A stretch of 64,000 nt of DNA from DASZHJ01 sp035581425 (lineage in GTDB: Bacteria > Pseudomonadota > Alphaproteobacteria > ATCC43930 > CGMCC-115725), in contig DATJVP010000137.1 in NCBI GenBank assembly GCA_035581425.1, forward strand, positions 1-64,000, read 5' to 3'. This document shows positions 43,577-52,096 of the stretch, piece by piece (position 1 is the first letter of the stretch; every line of letters starts with the position of its first letter). A model generated the notes under the pieces. The model was not told the origin of the DNA and searched no databases. It saw only the letters and a program-made list of their open reading frames with translations. Made by a program: the position numbers and the translations under genes.

Positions 43577-44407
43577 ATGACTTCTGGCATTCCGCGTCTC
43601 AAGGCGCCCAAGGGCACCTGCGACACGCATATTCATTTCTATGGCGCGGGCTATCCGGTCGCGCCGACCGCTATGGTGAAGCCAGCCCCGGCGACGGTCG
43701 ACGCCTATCGCGAGATGACGCGGCGTCTCGGCATCGAGCGCACGATCGTCGTGCAGCCCACGACCTACGGCATGGACAATGCCTGCACCCTCGACGGCAT
43801 CGCGGCGCTCGGCCCCGACAAAGCGCGCGGCATCGCAGTCGTCGACACCGACGTGAGCGATGCGGAGCTCCGGCGCCTCACCGCGGGCGGCATGCGTGGC
43901 ATCCGCTTCTTTGCGCTTCCGGGAGGCGCGCTCCCCTGGGAGAAGTTCGACGCGCTGGCGGCGCGCGTCCAGAGCGTCGGCTGGCACGTTCAGCTCCAGC
44001 TCGACGGGCGGCTGCTGCCAGAGCGCGAGGCGCAGATCCGACGCTGGCCCGGCCGCATCGTGATCGACCATCAGGGAAAGTTCCTGGAGCCGGTGCCGGT
44101 CGATCACCCGGCCTTCCGCTCGCTGCAGCGCCTCGTGGAGACGGGACGCGTCTGGGTCAAGCTCGCAGCGCCCTACGAGACGTCGAAGCTGGGTCCGCCT
44201 TACTTTGATGATGTGGGTCGGCTCGCTAAGGAGCTCGTCAAAGCGGCGCCGGAGCGGATGCTCTGGGCCAGCAATTGGCCGCATCCCTCCGTGGAGAAGA
44301 AGCCCGACGACGCGGTCCTGCTGGACATGCTCCTCGATTGGGCACCCGACCCGGCGGTGCGCCAGCGCATCCTCGTCGACAATCCGGCGGAGCTCTACGG
44401 CTTTTAA
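43577..44407 (+). CDS. Amidohydrolase family protein (LigI/galactarolactone isomerase-like)
   Basis: 276 residues from ATG at 43577 after AGGAG. KGTCDTHIHFYG (H-x-H), IRFFALPGGALPW, RIVIDHQGKFLEP and the C-terminal WASNWPHPS mirror 2-pyrone-4,6-dicarboxylate lactonase and related sugar lactonases. It likely opens a lactone made by the hydroxyacid dehydrogenase next to it. Just after its stop the transposon-like element begins. Confidence 0.87.
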   Translation: MTSGIPRLKAPKGTCDTHIHFYGAGYPVAPTAMVKPAPATVDAYREMTRRLGIERTIVVQPTTYGMDNACTLDGIAALGPDKARGIAVVDTDVSDAELRRLTAGGMRGIRFFALPGGALPWEKFDALAARVQSVGWHVQLQLDGRLLPEREAQIRRWPGRIVIDHQGKFLEPVPVDHPAFRSLQRLVETGRVWVKLAAPYETSKLGPPYFDDVGRLAKELVKAAPERMLWASNWPHPSVEKKPDDAVLLDMLLDWAPDPAVRQRILVDNPAELYGF

Positions 44408-44417
44408 TCCTTCTCCC

Positions 44418-44426
44418 ATCCTCGAC
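44418..44426 (+). repeat. Left 9-bp direct repeat (target-site duplication)
   Basis: ATCCTCGAC sits directly outside the left inverted repeat, in the same orientation as the copy at 47275-47283. It fits a target-site duplication. Confidence 0.7.
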
Positions 44427-44468
44427 GGGGGGTATAGGGATAGCGCCTGGAGTTGACACTTTTGGCAA
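44427..44468 (+). repeat. Left terminal inverted repeat of the inserted element
   Basis: This 42-bp sequence begins with six Gs and contains TATAG-GATAGCG and GGAGTTGACACTTTTGGCAA. Its reverse complement recurs at 47232-47274 with three internal mismatches in about 36 positions. The TTGACA inside could serve as a -35 element, but no matching -10 is seen. Confidence 0.8.
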
Positions 44469-44658
44469 CGAGAAGGCAAAGCACTCGGGGCAACCTCAAG
44501 ACCGAGCGAAGGCTTGCTGTGTCTCATAGCTGAGCAGCGGCGTGCTGCCAATCTAGACTTAGCGATGTTCGAGTTGTTGGATTCGCTCCTCGGGCGTCTT
44601 CTCGAATAGACTATCAGCGTCATGACGCGTGAACTGCCTTGGGGGGCACCGCGGCAGC

Positions 44659-45384
44659 ATGGCTAGGAAGATCTTCATTAGCTATCGTCGCCAGGATACC
44701 GCAGCCAATGCGCTCGGCATCTGCCAATATTTGGAACATGAGTTTGGTCAAAAGAACGTGTTCATTGACGTTGATATGCGCGCGGGAACTAAGTTCCCGA
44801 ATGTGCTGGAACAGCGTCTGGCAGAATGCAAGGTAATGCTGGTTCTAATAGGACCAGATTGGCTAGGTGCTAAAGATGAACTTGGTCATCGACGGCTTGA
44901 AAAATTGGATGACTGGGTGCGCCTTGAGGTCTCACATGCGCTAAGACGAAATATTACCGTCATTCCCGTACTCGTGAATGGCGCTGCATTACCTGCCAGA
45001 GCAGAGCTGCCGGACAACATTCAGGGACTTCTCGATCATCAAGCCATTTCTGTCACGATCAACGGCTTCCGCCACGAAATGGCCGGGCTTGCACGCGATA
45101 TCCGGGGAATCTCCGGATCCATGCGGGGGCGAGCTTACGGGGCAGTTGTGGCCGGATTTACGGCGTTAATTGTCGTGCTCGGCGCTATCGTCATGTTCGG
45201 AACACCCAACTTTTCGGAACGCATTTGGTCTTTCATTCCATTCCTGCACGCGGCGAAATCGGTGAAACCACATGGGCTTTGGGCGAGTGCTCCAGGTGAA
45301 TGGGTGATGTATGCGTTCAACAATCGCCCGGCCGCTTTCTACTTTAGGCCCGACACCCTCAACGGTGAGGACATTCGAGGATGA
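44659..45384 (+). CDS. TIR domain protein with one transmembrane helix
   Basis: 241 residues from ATG at 44659; a GTG at 44629 would add ten. KIFISYRRQD (4-13) opens a TIR domain; the segment DDWVRLEVSHAL includes Glu90, which matches the catalytic Glu of NAD-cleaving TIR domains. One membrane helix spans about 161-181 and about 60 residues follow, outside the cytoplasm if the TIR is inside. Bacterial TIR proteins often act in antiphage defence by consuming NAD or making signal nucleotides. Its stop overlaps the ATG of the solute-binding protein gene. Lower GC than neighbours indicates transfer. Confidence 0.82.
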   Translation: MARKIFISYRRQDTAANALGICQYLEHEFGQKNVFIDVDMRAGTKFPNVLEQRLAECKVMLVLIGPDWLGAKDELGHRRLEKLDDWVRLEVSHALRRNITVIPVLVNGAALPARAELPDNIQGLLDHQAISVTINGFRHEMAGLARDIRGISGSMRGRAYGAVVAGFTALIVVLGAIVMFGTPNFSERIWSFIPFLHAAKSVKPHGLWASAPGEWVMYAFNNRPAAFYFRPDTLNGEDIRG

Positions 45385-46973
45385 ACCGCATCAGTCGCCG
45401 AAAAGTCATCCGAGGCGCTGCCGCTGCCGCCGCAATGACGTTGGGCGCGCCGTCTGTCCAATCCCAGAAGGGCGAGCAGACCCTTCGTTTCATTGCGCAA
45501 GCTGATCTGAAAATTCTCGATCCCATCTGGACTACCGCCTATATCACGCGCAACCACGGATATCTGGTTTACGACACACTCTTTGGAACGGACGAGGACT
45601 CCCGGATCAAACCGCAAATGGTCGATCGGGTGGCCATCGCTCCGGACGCCATGAAGTACACATTCACGCTGCGCGATGGTCTCCGATGGCACGACGGACA
45701 TCCGGTTCTATCGGAAGACTGCGTGGAATCGCTGAAACGCTGGGGAAAGAAGGATCGCTTCGGGCAGCTCCTCATGGCGCATACGGGCAAGATCGCGCCC
45801 ATTGATAAGAAAACATTTACGCTTGAGCTTACCGAGCGTTTTGGCCCTGTTCTCGATGCGCTGGGGAAGCCGTCAAACAACGTGCCCTTCATGATGCCGG
45901 CGCGGATAGCGGCCACTCCACCAGACGAGCCAATCAAGGAAATCGTCGGTTCCGGGCCGTTCAAGTTTGCGAGGGGCGAATGGCAGCCGGGCGAGCAGGT
46001 CGTATATCTGCGAAACGCCGACTATGAGGCACGCGACGAACCAGCGAGCGGATCGACTGGCGGCAAGAAGGTGTATGTCGATAAGGTTGTCTGGCGATAC
46101 ATGCCCGACCCTTGGGACGCCGCGGACGAGCTCGTAGCAGGCAAAGCGGACTGGTGGGAGCAACCGCCGCTCGACTTCATCTCGAAGGTGCAGCAGTACC
46201 CGGACCTGCAGACGTTCCTCATTGATTCGCTAGGGACGCAGGGCTGGCTGAGGCCGAACTGGCTCCATCCACCTTTCAACAATAAGAAGGCGCGCGAGGC
46301 ACTGCTCCACATGATGGACCAGGCGACATATCTTGCTTGGGCCTTTGGACAGTCACAGTATTGCCGGACCTGCAATTCGGTATTTGCCTGCGATGGCCCG
46401 TACGCGACGAAGATCGGTGCCGAGCCGATCGCGGAGCACAACCTCGCACGAGCGAGGCAGCTCGTGCAGGAGTCGGGCTACGATGGCCAGACGGTGGTTG
46501 TGCTCCACGTCACCGACATTCCGTTCCTCAATGCCGCCGCAATCGTCACGCGCCAACGGCTGGAGTCGATCGGGTTCAAGGTTATCCTCAAGGAAATGGA
46601 TTGGTCCACAAGCCTGGTAGTTCGGTCGCGCAAGGATCCGCCCGACAAGGGCGGCTGGAACCTGCTTCACACCTGGTGGCAGGCGGCGGACGTGGCCAAT
46701 CCCGCGGTCCACTTCGGTGTATCGGGCGCAGGCCCGCGCGCTTGGTTCGGATGGCCGGATGTCCCTCAGCTCGAGACGCTCGTTAGCGATTGGGTACGCG
46801 CGACCGACCAAGCGAAACGGAAGCAGATTGCCGACGAGATCCAGAAGGTCGCTCTAAGCCAAGTGACATACGTGCCTTGGGGCGAATGGGTCCAGCCAAC
46901 GGCTTTGCGAAGGAACGTCCAGGGCGTCCTCAAGTTCGCCGCGCCGATTTTCTGGAATCTGAGGATCGCATAG
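45381..46973 (+). CDS. ABC transporter substrate-binding protein, family 5 (peptide/nickel type)
   Basis: 530 residues. Twin-arginine-like signal RISRRKVIRGAAAAAAM, then the family 5 fold: DPIWTTAYITRNHGYLVYDTL, YTFTLRDGLRWHDG, EIVGSGPFKFAR and PFNNKKAREALLHMMD. The ATG overlaps the TIR gene stop (ATGA), so the two are cotranslated. No permease or ATPase genes accompany it, so it is either an orphan receptor or a sensor partner of the TIR protein (inference). GC is lower than in the surrounding chromosome. Confidence 0.85.
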   Translation: MNRISRRKVIRGAAAAAAMTLGAPSVQSQKGEQTLRFIAQADLKILDPIWTTAYITRNHGYLVYDTLFGTDEDSRIKPQMVDRVAIAPDAMKYTFTLRDGLRWHDGHPVLSEDCVESLKRWGKKDRFGQLLMAHTGKIAPIDKKTFTLELTERFGPVLDALGKPSNNVPFMMPARIAATPPDEPIKEIVGSGPFKFARGEWQPGEQVVYLRNADYEARDEPASGSTGGKKVYVDKVVWRYMPDPWDAADELVAGKADWWEQPPLDFISKVQQYPDLQTFLIDSLGTQGWLRPNWLHPPFNNKKAREALLHMMDQATYLAWAFGQSQYCRTCNSVFACDGPYATKIGAEPIAEHNLARARQLVQESGYDGQTVVVLHVTDIPFLNAAAIVTRQRLESIGFKVILKEMDWSTSLVVRSRKDPPDKGGWNLLHTWWQAADVANPAVHFGVSGAGPRAWFGWPDVPQLETLVSDWVRATDQAKRKQIADEIQKVALSQVTYVPWGEWVQPTALRRNVQGVLKFAAPIFWNLRIA

Positions 46974-47231
46974 AGCGACGCAAGTGCTTTCTCTATGCGC
47001 AGTCGCGTAGCGGGTTCGCGGTCATATCGTCGCGCGTGCCAAATCGAGCGAAAATCGCCGAGCCGATCGCCTCATCGTGCTTATCGGCGATATGGTCCGC
47101 TCAGGGTCATCATGCGACGAAGAGCGCCGAGCGCGCCACGTCCGGTTTACATTCAAAATCTGAACTGAGATCCTAGCTACGCGACGACTGCTCCTCGCCG
47201 AAAAGCGGACATGCCTCTCGATGCCCTTCGT

Positions 47232-47274
47232 TTGCCAAAAGTGTCAACTCCTAGCGCTATCACTATACCCCCCC
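47232..47274 (-). repeat. Right terminal inverted repeat of the inserted element
   Basis: Inverted copy of 44427-44468: starts TTGCCAAAAGTGTCAACTCC and ends in seven Cs. It is followed at once by the 9-bp direct repeat. Confidence 0.8.
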
Positions 47275-47283
47275 ATCCTCGAC
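47275..47283 (+). repeat. Right 9-bp direct repeat (target-site duplication)
   Basis: ATCCTCGAC in the same orientation as 44418-44426, immediately outside the right inverted repeat and followed by GGGAGA, which pairs with TCTCCC left of the element. Confidence 0.7.
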
Positions 47284-47392
47284 GGGAGAGGGAGTCCGGC
47301 TTGGCGGGGCGGTTCGCCGCTTGCTAGTATGCCGCGCTCCGAAGGCGGCTCGCAGAATGGCCGCCGTGCCGATACTCGAAGGGAGGTATCTC

Positions 47393-48580
47393 TTGATCCG
47401 CAAGACACTCGCTCTCGGCGCGTTCGCGCTCGCGCTTTCCGCCGCAGCCTCCGGCGTGCGCGCGGCCGACGCCTACAAGATCAACGTCATCCTGCCGCTC
47501 ACGGGACAGGCTTCCTTCCTCGGCAAGGAGGAGCAGGTCGCGCTGCAAATCGCGGAGAAGTTCATCAACAAGAACGGCGGCATCCAGGGCCAGCCCGTGG
47601 AATTCGTCTTCTTCGACGACACCTCGAGCCCGCAGACCGGCGTCCAGCTCGTGAAGCAGGTGACGGCCGATAAGCCGGCGATAATCCTAGGCTCCTCGCT
47701 GGTCGCGATCTGCAACGCGATGGCGCCGCTCGTCAGCAACGGTCCCGTGCACTACTGCTTCTCGCCGGGCGTCCATCCCGAGGCCGGGAGCTACTCCTTC
47801 AGCTCCAGCGTTTCCACGCACGACCTGCAAAAGGCGCTCTTCCGCTATTTCCGCGAGCAGGGCTGGAAGCGGATCGCGATCATGACCTCGAGCGACGCGA
47901 CCGGCCAAGACGCCGAGCGCGGCATCGACGAGACCATCGGCATTCCCGAATACAAGGACGCAGGCCTCACGATCGTCGAGCGCGTGCACTTCAACACGAC
48001 CGACGTGAGCGTCGCTGCTCAGATCGAGAAGGTGAAGGCCGCGAAGCCCGACGCCTTCGTCGCCTGGAGCACGGGAACGCCGATCGCGACGGTCTTCAAG
48101 GGGATCGTGCAGGCGGGCCTCGATGTGCCCACCGCGACCACCGACGGCAATATGACCTACGCGCAGATGGAGCGCTATGCGGAGTTCCTGCCGAAGCAGC
48201 TCTACATCCCCGCGGCGCTCTGGCCGGCCTATGGCGCGCCGGTGAAAGTCGATCCCGCCGTCGCCAAGGCGCAGGAAGAGTTCTATGCGGAGTTCAAGGC
48301 CGCGGGGGTCAAGCCGGACATCGCGGCCTCGCTCGCCTGGATGCCCGCGATGATCCTCACGGAGGCGCTGCGCAAGCTCGGGCCCAAGGCGACTGCGGCG
48401 GAGCTCCGCGAGTTCATCTCGAAGATCAAGGGATTGCCGGGGATCGATGGCACCTTCGACTTCGTCAAGATCCCGCAGCGCGGCCTCGATGACGGCAATT
48501 CCGTGGTAACGCGCTGGGACGCCGGAAAGGGGACTTGGGTCGTGCTGAGCCAGCCCGGAGGTATTCCGATCGGCAAATAG
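47393..48580 (+). CDS. Branched-chain-type ABC transporter substrate-binding protein
   Basis: 395 residues from TTG at 47393, supported by an ideal AGGGAGGT ribosome site. A Sec signal (KTLALGAFALALSAAASGVR, cut near AADA) precedes a peripla_BP_6 fold: INVILPLTGQASFLGKEEQ, NGGIQGQPVEFVFFDD. First gene of a complete second Liv transporter. Confidence 0.9.
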   Translation: MIRKTLALGAFALALSAAASGVRAADAYKINVILPLTGQASFLGKEEQVALQIAEKFINKNGGIQGQPVEFVFFDDTSSPQTGVQLVKQVTADKPAIILGSSLVAICNAMAPLVSNGPVHYCFSPGVHPEAGSYSFSSSVSTHDLQKALFRYFREQGWKRIAIMTSSDATGQDAERGIDETIGIPEYKDAGLTIVERVHFNTTDVSVAAQIEKVKAAKPDAFVAWSTGTPIATVFKGIVQAGLDVPTATTDGNMTYAQMERYAEFLPKQLYIPAALWPAYGAPVKVDPAVAKAQEEFYAEFKAAGVKPDIAASLAWMPAMILTEALRKLGPKATAAELREFISKIKGLPGIDGTFDFVKIPQRGLDDGNSVVTRWDAGKGTWVVLSQPGGIPIGK

Positions 48581-48610
48581 GCTCCGGGGCGGCTGCGAAA
48601 GGCGCCGCGG

Positions 48611-50500
48611 GTGGACGCCTTCGTACAGATCGTCATCGGGGGATTGCTCCAGGGCAGCCTCTTCGCGGTGGTCGCCTTGGGCTTCTCGCTGGTCTTTCGC
48701 ATGACGGGCGTCATCAACCTCGCGCAGGGCGCATTCTGCGTGCTGGGCGCCCTCACCGCCGTGACGCTCGAGGAGAGGCTGGGGCTGCCGCCGCTCGCGG
48801 CGGTGCCGCTGGCGACGCTTGCGGCGACGGCGTTGGGCCTTGCCTTGGGTTTCACCGCCTTCGTGCCGGGCCTGGCGCGTCTCCCCAACAGCAGCATGCT
48901 CATGCTGACGGCAGGACTCCTCACTTTCGTCCAGGGTCTCATGCTGGTGGGCTGGGGCGGCGATCCTTATTCGCTTCGGCCTTTCTCCGGCGAGGCGCCG
49001 GCGATCGTGCTGGGCATGCGCATCCCGACTCAGGGTTTCTGGATCGCGGGCATGACCCTGCTCATCATTCTCGCCTTCTGGTATCTCTTCGCGCGCACGA
49101 CGCTCGGGAAGGCGCTGCAGGCCTCGGCCGAGAATCCGACGGCAGCGCGGCTCATGGGGATCGACGTCGAGGGCATGGCGCTCATGAGCTTCGCGCTCGC
49201 GGCCTGCATCGGCGCCCTCGGCGGCATCTTCGTGGCACCGATTCTCGCGGTGCAATTCGACACGAGCCAGCTCTTCACCATCAACGGCTTTATCTCGGTG
49301 GCGATCGGCGGCATGGGCTCCTTCGTGGGCGCCGTCATCGGCGGCCTCGTTCTCGGTGTCGCGGAGCAGCTTGCCGCGGGCTATATCTCCGCGCTTTTCA
49401 GCAACGCGCTGGCGCTCGGGCTGTTGCTGGCGACGCTGCTGCTGCGGCCGAGCGGGCTCTTCGCGATCGGTCGCGCGCGGCGGACCGATGTGCGGGAGGC
49501 GCAGCACGTCTATCCCGCGATCGTGCGCCTGCGCGGCCGCGGCGCCGCGCTCGTGGGAGCGGCAGCGCTCGCGGTGATCCTCGCGATCCCGCTCGTCGTC
49601 AGCGATCCCGGCCTCATGAGCTCGCTCGTCATCACGGGGATCCTCTTCATCGGCGTGATCGGCCTCGACGTGCTCATGGGGTTTGCCGGGCAGGTCAGCC
49701 TCGGGCAGGGCGGCTTCATGGCGATCGGCGGCTATGTCGCGGCAATCCTCGCTACGACTTACCATTGGCCGCCGCTCATCGGGATCGCTCTCGGCTGCCT
49801 CGCGGCGCTGATGTGCGCGCTGCTGCTCTCGCTCGCGACGACACGGCTCCGCGGACACTATCTCGCGCTGGCGACCCTCGCTTTCGGCCTCGTGGTTGAT
49901 TCCCTCGACGTCGGGATGATGGAGACGACCGGCGGCCCGTCCGGTCTCGTGGGTGTGCCCGCGCTCAGCGTCGGCGGCTTCGCCTTCGACAGCGACCGCC
50001 GCATGTACTATCTCGTCGTGGGGATAGCGGTGGTGCTGGTGCTGGCGCTCCTGGGCGCCATGCGCAGTTCCTTCGGCCGCTCGCTGATGGCGATCCGTGC
50101 CGATCGTCTCGCGGCCGGCGCTCTCGGCATCAACGTCGCTCGCGTGAAGATGGCGGCCTTCGCGATCGCTGCCGTGCTGGGCTCGCTCGCGGGCAGCCTC
50201 TACGCCTTCTACTTTCACTACCTCTCACCGGAGATGGTGGGGACGCAGCGTTCTTTCGAGATGATCACCATGCTCGTGATCGGCGGGGAGGGGACGCTGG
50301 TGGGATCGCTTCTCGGCGTCGCGCTCCTGACATTGCTGCCGACGCTGGTGCAGTCGCTGGCGCTCTACAAGATCCTGGCGGAGGGCTTGCTGCTGGTGCT
50401 CGCCTTCAGCTTCCTGCCGGAAGGCATGTTCGGCGGCCTCGCCAGGCTTTTCCGGCGGCGGCCCGCGCCGCGGTTCGCTCCGGCGGAGGGCACGCCGTGA
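48611..50500 (+). CDS. Fused LivH-LivM branched-chain-type ABC permease
   Basis: 629 residues from GTG. Residues 1-290 are a full LivH (GFSLVFRMTGVINLAQGAF; coupling segment AENPTAARLMGIDV). After a basic linker near residues 290-310, a full LivM follows (LDVLMGFAGQVSLGQGGFM; coupling segment RADRLAAGALGINV). One gene therefore replaces the two permeases. The first Liv cluster in the window keeps them separate. The 3' end overlaps the next GTG (GTGA). Confidence 0.92.
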   Translation: MDAFVQIVIGGLLQGSLFAVVALGFSLVFRMTGVINLAQGAFCVLGALTAVTLEERLGLPPLAAVPLATLAATALGLALGFTAFVPGLARLPNSSMLMLTAGLLTFVQGLMLVGWGGDPYSLRPFSGEAPAIVLGMRIPTQGFWIAGMTLLIILAFWYLFARTTLGKALQASAENPTAARLMGIDVEGMALMSFALAACIGALGGIFVAPILAVQFDTSQLFTINGFISVAIGGMGSFVGAVIGGLVLGVAEQLAAGYISALFSNALALGLLLATLLLRPSGLFAIGRARRTDVREAQHVYPAIVRLRGRGAALVGAAALAVILAIPLVVSDPGLMSSLVITGILFIGVIGLDVLMGFAGQVSLGQGGFMAIGGYVAAILATTYHWPPLIGIALGCLAALMCALLLSLATTRLRGHYLALATLAFGLVVDSLDVGMMETTGGPSGLVGVPALSVGGFAFDSDRRMYYLVVGIAVVLVLALLGAMRSSFGRSLMAIRADRLAAGALGINVARVKMAAFAIAAVLGSLAGSLYAFYFHYLSPEMVGTQRSFEMITMLVIGGEGTLVGSLLGVALLTLLPTLVQSLALYKILAEGLLLVLAFSFLPEGMFGGLARLFRRRPAPRFAPAEGTP

Positions 50501-51273
50501 CCGTACCGGCGCTCGAGGTGAAGAACCTCCTCAAGACCTTCGGTGGCCTGCGCGCCGTCGACGGCGTGAGCTTCGAAGTGCCGCAAGGTAGCTTGAGCGC
50601 CCTCATCGGCCCCAACGGCTCCGGCAAGACGACGCTCTTCAATCTCGTGACCAACCTTTACCCTTTCGACAGCGGCGAGGTGCGGCTCTTCGGCGAGTCC
50701 GCGACGGGGCTCGCGGATTGGCGGATCGCCGCAAGAGGTGTTGTCCGCACCTTCCAGACCGCGCGCGCCTTTCCGGGCATGACCGCTTTCGAGAACGTCC
50801 TCTCCGGAGCCCATATGCACGTGCGCAGCGGCGCCTTGGGCCAGATGCTTTGGCTCGGTGGGGCGCGGCGCGAGGAGCGGGTGCTCGCGGAGCGCGCGGA
50901 GACGCTCCTCGATCTCGTGGGTCTCGGCGCCTTCCGCGACACCGCGGCGACGGATTTGCCGATGGGGGCGCAGAAGCTTCTCGAAGTGATCCGCGCTCTC
51001 ATGAGCCGCCCCCGGCTCCTGCTGCTCGACGAGCCCGCCGCGGGGCTCAACGACGGCGAGACCGCGGAACTCGGCTTGCTGCTGCAGGCCGTGCGCGACA
51101 GCGGCGTCACGCTGCTCGTCGTCGAGCACAACATGTCGCTGGTGATGGGCGTGGCGGAGCAGGTGATCGTGCTCGATGCAGGCAGCGTCATCGCGCGCGG
51201 TACGCCCGCGGAGGTGCAGCGCGATCCCCGCGTGATCGAGGCCTATATCGGCCAAGCCGAGGGGAGCGCTTGA
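50497..51273 (+). CDS. livG: Branched-chain-type ABC transporter ATPase LivG
   Basis: 258 residues from GTG. Walker A IGPNGSGKTT, the Q-loop region RTFQTARAFPGMTAFENV, an unusual signature (DLPMGAQKLLEVIRAL) and Walker B RLLLLDEPAAGL, with VVEHNM switch. It begins inside the stop of the fused permease gene. Confidence 0.9.
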   Translation: MTVPALEVKNLLKTFGGLRAVDGVSFEVPQGSLSALIGPNGSGKTTLFNLVTNLYPFDSGEVRLFGESATGLADWRIAARGVVRTFQTARAFPGMTAFENVLSGAHMHVRSGALGQMLWLGGARREERVLAERAETLLDLVGLGAFRDTAATDLPMGAQKLLEVIRALMSRPRLLLLDEPAAGLNDGETAELGLLLQAVRDSGVTLLVVEHNMSLVMGVAEQVIVLDAGSVIARGTPAEVQRDPRVIEAYIGQAEGSA

Positions 51274-52061
51274 TGCTCGAGCTGGATGCCGTCAGCACGG
51301 GCTATGGGCGCCAGACAGTGGTGCACGAGGTGAGCCTTGCCTTGGCGCCAGGCGAGATCGTGGCGCTCGTGGGCGCGAACGGCGCCGGCAAGTCGAGCTT
51401 GGTCAAGGCAATCTCCGGGGTGCTGGCGCTTCACGGCGGCGAGATCCGTCTCGAAGGTTCGCGCATCGATCGGCTCTCGCCGCGCAGGCGCGTGCTCGCG
51501 GGGATCGCCCATGTGCCCGAGGGGCGGCAGATTTTCGCGGGCCTCACCGTCGCCGACAACCTCCGCATGGGTGCCTATACGCGCCTCGGCGGCCTTTCGG
51601 CCGAGCGGGTGCGCGAGCGGATCGATGAGGTGCTGGCGCCGATGCCGGCGCTCCTAGCGCGCCTCACGGAGCCCGCGGGCAATCTCTCGGGGGGACAGCA
51701 GCAGATGCTCGCGATCGCCCGCGGGCTCATGTCGGAGCCGAAGGTGCTGCTCCTCGACGAGCCCTCGCTCGGGCTCTCGCCGGTGCTGGTCGCGGAGATA
51801 TTCCGCCTGATCCGCCGCTTGAGCGCGAAGGGCCTGGCCATTCTGCTCTCGGAGCAGAACGCGAGGCTGAGCCTTGCCATTGCCGACCACGGCTGCGTCA
51901 TTGAGAAGGGCCGCGTGACGCTGCAGGGCGGCGGCAAATCCCTGCTTGACGATCCCGAGGTCGCGGAGCGCTATCTCGGCGTGGGCGCCTCCGTCGGCGT
52001 CTCGGGCGTGCAGCGGCGCGAGCGCATGGCTGAGAGCCTGCGCGAGCTCTTCCGGGATTGA
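51273..52061 (+). CDS. livF: Branched-chain-type ABC transporter ATPase LivF
   Basis: 262 residues. Walker A VGANGAGKSS, HVPEGRQIFAGLTV, signature NLSGGQQQML, Walker B KVLLLDEPSLGL and LLSEQNARL. It carries about 25 extra C-terminal residues beyond the usual LYLG-type end. The ATG shares one base with the livG stop. Confidence 0.9.
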   Translation: MLELDAVSTGYGRQTVVHEVSLALAPGEIVALVGANGAGKSSLVKAISGVLALHGGEIRLEGSRIDRLSPRRRVLAGIAHVPEGRQIFAGLTVADNLRMGAYTRLGGLSAERVRERIDEVLAPMPALLARLTEPAGNLSGGQQQMLAIARGLMSEPKVLLLDEPSLGLSPVLVAEIFRLIRRLSAKGLAILLSEQNARLSLAIADHGCVIEKGRVTLQGGGKSLLDDPEVAERYLGVGASVGVSGVQRRERMAESLRELFRD

Positions 52062-52096
52062 ATGCCCGACGCAATCAGCTGAACGGAGGCGGTCTC

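Larger units (their letters stand above)
44427..47274. mobile_element. Transposon-like element without transposase, carrying TIR and solute-binding protein genes
   Basis: About 2.85 kb bounded by inverted repeats that abut a 9-bp direct repeat. Removing the element restores TCTCCC-ATCCTCGAC-GGGAGA, a perfect small hairpin whose loop equals the duplicated 9 bp, as expected after insertion into an intergenic hairpin. The interior has clearly lower GC than its neighbours (for example about 48% in 44701-44760). It holds two genes and no transposase or integrase, so it would be a passenger element moved in trans. The transposon family is not identified. An alternative is two copies of an intergenic repeat, but the exact direct duplication argues for insertion. 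Confidence 0.65.
46974..47392. other. Gene-free region with right end of the element
   Basis: No supportable gene. It contains the right inverted repeat (47232-47274) and direct repeat (47275-47283). Beyond the element lies the promoter region of the Liv-type binding protein. The part inside the element (46974-47231) has only short imperfect inverted repeats. Confidence 0.6.

Noticed and set aside
44427..47274. The TIR-bearing region as an integrative island or prophage
   Set aside because: No integrase, tRNA target or phage gene is present. The terminal repeats and 9-bp duplication fit transposition better.
47687..50218. An 843-codon open frame antisense to the second Liv operon
   Set aside because: It lies opposite clear LivH-LivM and binding-protein sequence, and is dominated by Arg, Glu and His repeats typical of shadow frames.
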